Below are positions 8,228-12,165 of a DNA stretch of 12,165 bases, piece after piece. The stretch is from the NCBI GenBank assembly GCA_947627335.1, contig CANQVQ010000050.1, positions 1-12,165 of the forward strand, in the 5' to 3' direction. The first letter of the stretch is position 1. Every line of letters begins with the position of its first letter. The notes under the pieces are model-generated. The model made no database searches and was not told the origin of the DNA. It saw only the letters and a program-made list of their open reading frames with translations. The translations under genes and the position numbers were made by a program. This stretch comes from an uncultured Clostridia bacterium (lineage in GTDB: Bacteria > Bacillota > Clostridia > Oscillospirales > CAG-382).

Positions 8228-8261
8228 AAACGGTACACTCCTCCAATATAGAGTCATTTTT

Positions 8262-8290
8262 ATGATACCATTTCAGGCAGGATTTGTCAA
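8262..8290 (-). promoter_or_regulatory. SigA promoter of the minus-strand operon
   Basis: Read on the minus strand, TTGACA (8285-8290) is followed by exactly 17 nt and then TATCAT (8262-8267). The start of transcription should be near 8255. That leaves a leader of about 28 nt containing GGAGGAG before the TTG at 8227. It is the only strong promoter seen for the eight minus-strand genes. Confidence 0.85.
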
Positions 8291-8319
8291 GAGGGCAAGC
8301 CAAAAAACCAAAGCAAAAC

Positions 8320-8371
8320 GGCGACTTTTTCGCAAAAAAATCCGTTCTTCCCGTCCCGTCGGGCGACTTTT
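8320..8371 (+). repeat. Pair of 10-bp direct repeats upstream of metY promoter
   Basis: GGCGACTTTT occurs at 8320-8329 and again at 8362-8371, start to start 42 bp apart, about four helical turns. The second copy ends two bases before the -35 box of metY. The spacing fits two protein sites on the same DNA face, but chance similarity cannot be excluded. Confidence 0.4.
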
Positions 8372-8373
8372 CC

Positions 8374-8402
8374 TTGACAAAAAAGCGCGAATGTGGTATA
8401 TA
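8374..8402 (+). promoter_or_regulatory. SigA promoter of metY with palindromic -10 region
   Basis: TTGACA at 8374-8379, a 17-nt spacer and TATATA at 8397-8402 predict a start near 8409, giving a leader of about 45 nt. The -10 box is the centre of the perfect 12-bp palindrome GGTATATATACC (8395-8406), a plausible repressor operator. The two promoters at 8262-8290 and 8374-8402 face away from each other. Confidence 0.85.
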
Positions 8403-8408
8403 TACCTA

Positions 8409-8423
8409 TGCGGAGGTCCCGCA
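8409..8423 (+). promoter_or_regulatory. Small hairpin at the predicted 5' end of metY mRNA
   Basis: TGCGG (8409-8413) pairs with CCGCA (8419-8423) around the loop AGGTC. It begins at the predicted transcription start and could stabilise the transcript. It is followed by a short T run (8428-8433), but the stem is too small to call an attenuator. Confidence 0.3.
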
Positions 8424-8453
8424 AACGATTTTTTACGGAAAGAGGAAACAGGT

Positions 8454-9743
8454 ATGCGCAAGCAGGGAAAAGGCACCGAGTGCGTGCAGGCGGGGTACAC
8501 CCCCGAAAACGGCGGACCCAGACAGATCCCGATCATCCAGTCCACCACCTTCAAATACGACACGAGCGAGCATATGGGCAAGCTCTTTGATCTGGAGGAA
8601 AGCGGCTATTTCTACACCCGCCTCCAGAATCCGACCAACGACCGTGTCGCCGCGAAGATCTGCGCCCTTGAAGGCGGGACGGCGGGGATGCTGACCTCGT
8701 CGGGGCAGGCCGCCAACTTCTACGCGGTGTTCAATATCGCCAACTGCGGCGACCATATCGTTTCGTCGTCCACCATTTACGGCGGCACCTACAATCTGTT
8801 CCATGTGACCATGCGCAAGATGGGCGTGGACTTCACGTTCGTCGCCCCCGACTGCACGGAAGAGGAGCTTGCCGCCGCGTTCCGCCCCAACACCAAAGCG
8901 GTCTTCGGGGAAACCATCGCCAATCCCGCGCTCACCGTGCTCGACATCGAGAAGTTCGCACGGGCGGCGCACGCGCACGGCGTACCGCTTATCGTGGACA
9001 ACACGTTCGCCACGCCGGTCAACTGCCGTCCGCTCGAGTGGGGCGCGGACATCGTCACCCATTCCACCACCAAATACATGGACGGGCACGGCGCCGCCGT
9101 CGGCGGGGCGATCGTGGACGGCGGGAAGTTCGATTGGTTCGCGCACGCGGACAAGTTCCCCGGTCTGACCACGCCCGACGACAGCTATCACGGGGTCGTT
9201 TACGCCGAAAAGTTCGGTTTGGAAGGCGCGTTCATCACCAAATGCACCGCGCAGCTCATGCGCGACTTCGGTTCGATCCAGGCGCCGCAGAACGCGTTCC
9301 TGCTCAACCTCGGGCTGGAAAGCCTGCACGTCCGTATGCCGCGCCACTGCGAAAACGCGCTTGCCGTCGCAACATTCCTCAAGGACCACCCCAAAGTGTC
9401 CTTCGTCACCTATCCGGGGCTTGCGGGCGACAAGTATTACGAACTCGCGCAGAAGTATATGCCGAACGGGACCTGCGGCGTCGTATCGTTCGGCGTCAAG
9501 GGCGGACGCGCCGCCGCCGAGACCTTCATGAAGCACCTGCGCCTCGCCGCCATAGAGACGCACGTCGCCGATGCGCGCACCTGCTGCCTGCACCCGGCGT
9601 CCGCCACCCACCGCCAGATGAACGACGCGGAGCTTGCCGCCGCCGGCATCACCGCCAACCTCGTGCGCCTGTCCTGCGGTCTTGAGGACGCCGACGACCT
9701 GATCGCCGACGTTTCCCAGGCGCTCGACAGGGTCGAAATGTGA
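8454..9743 (+). CDS. metY: O-acetylhomoserine sulfhydrylase / aminocarboxypropyltransferase
   Basis: This 429-residue PLP enzyme of the Cys/Met metabolism family probably joins O-acetylhomoserine with sulfide to make homocysteine for methionine synthesis. Visible hallmarks are QSTTFKYDTSE, the phosphate-binding Tyr54 and Arg56 in YTRLQNPTN, SSGQAA (82-87), IYGGTYNLF, DNTFATP, and the PLP lysine Lys207 in HSTTKYMDGHG. The C-terminal segment RLSCGLEDADDLIAD is also standard. The length and the SSGQAA form favour MetY over the shorter MetB/MetC or methionine gamma-lyase, although related activities are hard to separate by eye. The ATG at 8454 is preceded by AGAGGA at 7-nt spacing. The frame stays open further upstream, but that stretch contains the promoter. 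The gene stands alone; its terminator is probably at 9903-9943. No SAM riboswitch or T-box fits in the 45-nt leader. Confidence 0.92.
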   Translation: MRKQGKGTECVQAGYTPENGGPRQIPIIQSTTFKYDTSEHMGKLFDLEESGYFYTRLQNPTNDRVAAKICALEGGTAGMLTSSGQAANFYAVFNIANCGDHIVSSSTIYGGTYNLFHVTMRKMGVDFTFVAPDCTEEELAAAFRPNTKAVFGETIANPALTVLDIEKFARAAHAHGVPLIVDNTFATPVNCRPLEWGADIVTHSTTKYMDGHGAAVGGAIVDGGKFDWFAHADKFPGLTTPDDSYHGVVYAEKFGLEGAFITKCTAQLMRDFGSIQAPQNAFLLNLGLESLHVRMPRHCENALAVATFLKDHPKVSFVTYPGLAGDKYYELAQKYMPNGTCGVVSFGVKGGRAAAETFMKHLRLAAIETHVADARTCCLHPASATHRQMNDAELAAAGITANLVRLSCGLEDADDLIADVSQALDRVEM

Positions 9744-9756
9744 CGGGGACGGGCGT

Positions 9757-9835
9757 ATTGGGGCTTTGCCCCAATCCCCATTCAAGGAACTTTTTGAGAA
9801 AAGTTCCTTGAAAATCCTCAAAAACTTTTCGGTTT
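9757..9835. repeat. Intergenic hairpin repeat, copy A
   Basis: The element holds two perfect stem-loops. ATTGGGGC pairs with GCCCCAAT around TTT (9757-9775). TTCAAGGAACTTTT pairs with AAAAGTTCCTTGAA around TGAG (9781-9812, 14 bp). An A-rich tail with TCCTCAAAAACTTTT follows. Neither hairpin is directly followed by a T run. A diverged second copy lies at 11331-11432. The paired copies and hairpins suggest a dispersed REP- or MITE-like element; no transposase is present. Confidence 0.65.
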
Positions 9836-9853
9836 AGTGTCTAAAAAACAGTC

Positions 9854-9874
9854 GGTCCGCACGGGTCGGACCCG
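9854..9874 (+). other. Two mutually exclusive small hairpins
   Basis: GGTCCG (9854-9859) can pair with CGGACC (9867-9872), or CGGGT (9862-9866) can pair with ACCCG (9870-9874). The two stems share bases, so only one can form. The rest of 9744-9982 holds the repeat at 9757-9835, the terminator at 9903-9943 and the possible SigE promoter; no coding gene was seen. Confidence 0.3.
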
Positions 9875-9902
9875 CATGATCCAAAAGAATTTTTTCGACA
9901 GA

Positions 9903-9943
9903 TGTGAGCGCGTCGATTTTACCGACGCGCCCACATATTTTTT
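9903..9943 (+). terminator. Intrinsic terminator downstream of metY
   Basis: TGTG-A-GCGCGTCG (9903-9915) pairs with CGACGCGC-C-CACA (9923-9935), giving twelve pairs with one A/C mismatch around the loop ATTTTAC. It is followed by TATTTTTT (9936-9943). It is the first hairpin after metY with a proper U-tract, so it probably ends the metY transcript. It also insulates spoIIID from read-through. Confidence 0.85.
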
Positions 9944-9962
9944 GTCTTGCGCGCATAGGCAT
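9934..9962 (+). promoter_or_regulatory. Possible SigE promoter of spoIIID
   Basis: CATATT (9934-9939), a 14-nt gap and CATAGGCAT (9954-9962) resemble the mother-cell SigE pattern (ATATT, then CATAnnnT). SigE is the known sigma factor for spoIIID in Bacillus. The -35 part overlaps the terminator end and U-tract. The implied start near 9968 would leave a very short leader beginning at the ribosome site, which lowers confidence. Confidence 0.4.
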
Positions 9963-9982
9963 AAGCGAAAGGAGTCCCGTCT

Positions 9983-10240
9983 ATGTATCATTCCGACGTG
10001 CCCACACGGGCAGAGGAAATCGGAAAATATGTGTCAGAGACCGGAGCGACCGTCCGTGCCGCCGCCAAAAAGTTCGGCGTCAGCAAAAGCACGGTCCACA
10101 AGGACCTGACCGCTCGTCTCAAACAGCAGAACCTTTCGCTTTACGAGGAAGTCCAGCGAGTCCTGCGGACCAACAAGGAGGAACGGCACAAACGCGGAGG
10201 AGATGCGACGCGGCTGAAATATTTAGCCGCAAAACATTGA
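9983..10240 (+). CDS. spoIIID: Sporulation transcriptional regulator SpoIIID
   Basis: This 85-residue DNA-binding protein is the mother-cell regulator that activates or represses SigE-dependent genes and helps switch on sigK in endospore formers. The helix-turn-helix TVRAAAKKFGVSKSTVHKDLTARL (residues 24-47) is almost identical to the family pattern. EEVQRVLRTNKEERHKRGGDATRLKY is the standard C-terminal half with its basic DNA-contacting region. The length matches the family. The ATG at 9983 follows AAAGGAG (9968-9974) at 8 nt. It stands alone on the plus strand after a terminator. Its own stop codon is overlapped by the promoter of the next gene. This gene is the best evidence that the organism forms spores. 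Confidence 0.97.
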   Translation: MYHSDVPTRAEEIGKYVSETGATVRAAAKKFGVSKSTVHKDLTARLKQQNLSLYEEVQRVLRTNKEERHKRGGDATRLKYLAAKH

Positions 10241-10265
10241 CAAATGCGGAAAAAAGAGGTAAAAT
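10237..10265 (+). promoter_or_regulatory. SigA promoter of the PfkB-like gene
   Basis: TTGACA (10237-10242) overlaps the spoIIID stop codon (TGA at 10238-10240). It is followed by 17 nt and TAAAAT (10260-10265). The predicted start near 10272 gives a leader of about 57 nt to the ATG at 10329. The downstream gene can therefore be expressed in vegetative cells, independently of spoIIID. Confidence 0.8.
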
Positions 10266-10328
10266 AAACAGGAAAGGGGTATTTTGACGACCCAAAACCG
10301 ACAGAAACAGAAAAGAGAGGATTCCGTC

Positions 10329-11252
10329 ATGCCAAGGAAAAGAATGCTTTTCGTCGGCGGTGCGCAGATCCGCTTCGCGGTCGGTGCGTCCCGTCTGCCC
10401 GGTCCGGGGGAGGTTTTCCGTTCGGACGCGAATTACACGTTCGCCCCCTGCGGGCGGAGCGTCCTCGGCGCGATCGCGGCGGCGAAGCTGGGATACGACG
10501 CGGCGGTCTGCGTGCGCGTCGGCGACGATTACTACGGCGACCGCCTGCTGGAGGTCTGCCGGAAAGAAGGGGTGCACACGGTCAACGTCACCGTCGATCG
10601 CACCCTGCAGACCGGTCTTGCGCTGGAGCTGGTCGAAGAGAGCGGCGTCCGCCGCACCCTGCTCTATCCCGGTGCGAACCGCAGTCTGACCGCCCGCCAC
10701 GCGGAAAACGCCCTCTCCTGCTACCCCGACGCGATGGTCGCTTCGTTTGAACCGTCCCCGGACGTCGTCGCCCGTCTGTCCAAGCTCGCGGCGTCCCGCA
10801 AACTGCCCCTCTTTCTCGACGCCTCCGCCGAGGGCGGACTGCCGGCGGACTTCCCCTTCGAGCGCCTCGCCCGTGCGGAAGTCCTGCTGGTGGATGAAAA
10901 GGACGCCTTCGCGTTCTCCGGCGTCAACCGTGCCAACGAGGAGGGGCAGAAATTCGCCTGCTACGCGCTCTGCAAGCGGTTCGACGTGAAGTACGTCCTG
11001 CTCCGGCTGGGGAATCGGGGCTGTTTCCTCTACGACGGCAAATACTTCAGCGCCGTCACCGCGTCCGGCGACGACCCCGTCGACCCCGCGGGCGCTTCCG
11101 AAGCGTTCACCGCCGCTTTCGTCGGCGAATACCTCAACACCGGCGACCTGCGTGCGTCCGCCGCGTTCGCCAACGGCGTTTACGCGCTGACCGCGTCCCG
11201 TCCGGGCGGCTACCGCTCCCTGCCCCGCCGTTCGGAATTGCCCGCCGACTGA
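10329..11252 (+). CDS. PfkB/ribokinase-fold protein, probably catalytically impaired
   Basis: This 307-residue protein has the PfkB carbohydrate-kinase layout: an N-terminal GG start, AAAKLGYDAAVCVRVGDDYYGDRLLE, TGLALELVEESGVRRTLLYPGAN, VLLVDEKDAF, and a late AFANGVYALTASRPGGYRSLP. Key motifs are changed. The first sugar-binding segment reads GGAQIRF instead of GxxNxD. The GGKGAN-type motif reads CGRSVL (41-46). The catalytic GAGD signature reads GASE (255-258), so the base Asp is Glu258 and one anion-hole glycine is serine. Phosphotransfer to a normal ribokinase substrate is doubtful. It may be a pseudokinase or act on an unusual substrate; that is inference. The ATG at 10329 has GAGAGGA seven bases upstream. 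A TTG at 10284 is a weaker start. The gene ends before a bidirectional terminator. Confidence 0.82.
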   Translation: MPRKRMLFVGGAQIRFAVGASRLPGPGEVFRSDANYTFAPCGRSVLGAIAAAKLGYDAAVCVRVGDDYYGDRLLEVCRKEGVHTVNVTVDRTLQTGLALELVEESGVRRTLLYPGANRSLTARHAENALSCYPDAMVASFEPSPDVVARLSKLAASRKLPLFLDASAEGGLPADFPFERLARAEVLLVDEKDAFAFSGVNRANEEGQKFACYALCKRFDVKYVLLRLGNRGCFLYDGKYFSAVTASGDDPVDPAGASEAFTAAFVGEYLNTGDLRASAAFANGVYALTASRPGGYRSLPRRSELPAD

Positions 11253-11270
11253 CAAGTTCCCGTTTTGACC

Positions 11271-11316
11271 GAAAAAGACCGCCGGGACCCGAAAGGGCTT
11301 CCGGCGGTTTATTTAT
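11271..11316. terminator. Bidirectional intrinsic terminator between convergent genes
   Basis: ACCGCCGG (11278-11285) pairs with CCGGCGGT (11301-11308), with an inner CCC-GAAA-GGG stem. On the plus strand it is followed by TTTATTTAT, ending the PfkB-like gene. On the minus strand it is followed by CTTTTTC, so it can also end the ABC exporter transcript. Confidence 0.85.
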
Positions 11317-11330
11317 CGTGAAAAGGGTTC

Positions 11331-11432
11331 GTTGAGACTTTGTCCCATCCCGGGACCGCACGACGTTCAGCCCTATCAAGGGACTTTTTGAAAAAATGCC
11401 ACGAAAATTACCAAAAACGTTTCATTTTGGTC
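11331..11432. repeat. Intergenic hairpin repeat, copy B (decayed)
   Basis: GTTGAGACTTTGTCCCATCCC (11331-11351) aligns with the first hairpin of the element at 9757-9835. After about 19 extra bases, CCCTATCAAGGGACTTTTTG and GAAAATTACCAAAAAC align in order with its second half. Identity is roughly three quarters by eye. The long stem of the other copy is broken here. The stretch 11253-11438 holds only this element and the terminator; no gene is seen. Confidence 0.55.
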
Positions 11433-11438
11433 AATATT

Positions 11439-12165
11439 TTACGAAAGTTCGTCCGGCGGTTCGGAGGCGTCCGGCGAAAGGTACCGTTTCGCCTGCGTCG
11501 TGAACAGGGTATAGTATTCGCCTTTTTTCGCCATCAGTTCGGCGTGGGTGCCGGTTTCGGCGATCTCGCCGTCCTTGAGCAGAATGATCTTGTCCGCCGT
11601 CGCCGCACTCGACAGCCGGTGGGACACGAACACCGTGGTTTTCCCCTTCCGCAGACGGTCGAACTGCCGGAACAACTCCTGCTCCGCCATCGGGTCGAGG
11701 GAGGCGGTCGGCTCGTCGAGGATCAGAATGTCGCTGTCCGCGTAGAACGCCCGTGCGACGGACAATTTCTGCCACTGCCCGATCGAAAGTTCCACGCCGT
11801 CCGGCTCAAAATACCGCATCAGTGGCGTGTCGTATCCGCGTGGGAGACGACGGATAAATTCGTCCGCAGACGCTTCCTTCGCGGCGTTTTCCAACGCCTC
11901 GTCGGTCGGGTCGGCGTCCGCCTGCCCGAAAAAGATGTTGTCCCGGACCGGCTCGGCGTACTTGCCGAAATCCTGAAAGATGATGCCGTAGAGCCGATAG
12001 AGCGCTTCCGGCTCGTATTCGCGGATGTCCCGTCCGTCGAGCAGGACGGTCCCCTCCGTCGGGTCGTACAGGCGGGTGAGCAGTTTGATAAGCGTGGTCT
12101 TTCCCGCACCGTTCAGCCCGACGAGCACAGCCGTGTCCCCCGGTTCGAGCGTCCGGTCGATATGC
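11439..12165 (-). CDS. ABC exporter ATP-binding domain, N-terminus outside window
   Basis: The visible 241 residues are the C-terminal nucleotide-binding domain of an ABCB/MsbA-type exporter. The transmembrane half must lie beyond the right edge. Order of motifs: LEPGDTAVLVG, Walker A GLNGAGKTT, Q-loop in IIFQDFGKY, the signature LSIGQWQK, Walker B ILILDEPTASLDP, and the switch His in VSHRLSS. It ends in the usual GTHAELMAKKGEYYTLF followed by an acidic tail and TAA. Most exporters have LSGGQ; the Ile in third position is a small deviation. The acidic tail and the QWQK form recall peptide or lantibiotic exporters, but the substrate cannot be inferred from this half. The gene runs convergent to the PfkB-like gene and probably ends at the terminator at 11271-11316. 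Confidence 0.93.
   Translation of the reverse strand, partial: HIDRTLEPGDTAVLVGLNGAGKTTLIKLLTRLYDPTEGTVLLDGRDIREYEPEALYRLYGIIFQDFGKYAEPVRDNIFFGQADADPTDEALENAAKEASADEFIRRLPRGYDTPLMRYFEPDGVELSIGQWQKLSVARAFYADSDILILDEPTASLDPMAEQELFRQFDRLRKGKTTVFVSHRLSSAATADKIILLKDGEIAETGTHAELMAKKGEYYTLFTTQAKRYLSPDASEPPDELS

Noticed and set aside
8091..8453. N-terminal extension of metY by 121 codons.
   Set aside because: The stretch overlaps the MinD-like gene and contains both divergent promoters. The MetY family begins near the ATG at 8454, which has a good ribosome site.
9757..9812. The two perfect hairpins after metY as its terminator.
   Set aside because: Neither is directly followed by a T run on either strand; the hairpin at 9903-9943 is a better terminator. 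They are better explained as parts of the repeat element.
8433..9821. Minus-strand open frame of 462 codons opposite metY.
   Set aside because: metY on the plus strand has promoter, ribosome site and catalytic motifs; this frame is its antisense shadow.
10284..10328. TTG start at 10284 for the PfkB-like protein.
   Set aside because: An AGGAAAGGGG sequence precedes it, but it lies at the predicted transcription start and is close to the TTG. The ATG at 10329 has better spacing and fits the usual PfkB N-terminus.
11411..11430. CCAAAA/TTTTGG hairpin downstream of the ABC exporter.
   Set aside because: It is an AT-rich six-pair stem with no U-tract, lies inside the decayed repeat copy, and the stronger bidirectional terminator lies just beyond.

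Overview
The window looks like a piece of a GC-rich, endospore-forming member of the Clostridia (Oscillospiraceae-like). The reasons are a clear SpoIIID sporulation regulator, consensus SigA promoters (TTGACA, 17-nt spacer, TATAAT-like), strong Shine-Dalgarno sites, and a Gld-type ABC cluster next to aspS and hisS. The species assignment is inference. No tRNA, rRNA, CRISPR array, insertion sequence or phage gene was seen.

Left part (1-8290, minus strand). Eight genes are packed head to tail, with gaps of at most 28 nt and no visible internal terminator. They run from a consensus SigA promoter at 8262-8290: a MinD-like ATPase, a methylglyoxal-synthase-like protein, histidyl-tRNA synthetase, aspartyl-tRNA synthetase, and a GldA/GldF/GldG-type ABC system. 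The last gene is a membrane-anchored partner whose 3' end lies outside the window. The layout predicts one long operon of cell-organisation, translation and membrane-transport genes.

Middle (8291-9982, plus strand). A divergent promoter drives metY (O-acetylhomoserine sulfhydrylase). Its -10 box is part of a perfect 12-bp palindrome, and a 10-bp direct repeat lies upstream. After metY comes a hairpin-rich intergenic repeat, then a strong intrinsic terminator whose U-tract overlaps a possible SigE promoter for spoIIID.

Right part (9983-12165). spoIIID is followed by a PfkB-fold protein with its own SigA promoter embedded in the spoIIID stop codon. A bidirectional terminator at 11271-11316 serves pfkB and the convergent, partial ABC exporter ATP-binding domain at the right edge. 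A second, decayed copy of the intergenic repeat lies between that terminator and the exporter stop codon.

The most unusual theme is that three proteins keep a recognisable enzyme fold but have changed catalytic motifs. The MgsA-like protein has four active-site replacements. The PfkB-like protein has GASE in place of GAGD and has lost its sugar-binding motifs. The MinD-like protein lacks the PAG motif after Walker B, an obvious membrane anchor and adjacent minC/minE. The paired repeat is the other signal worth following.
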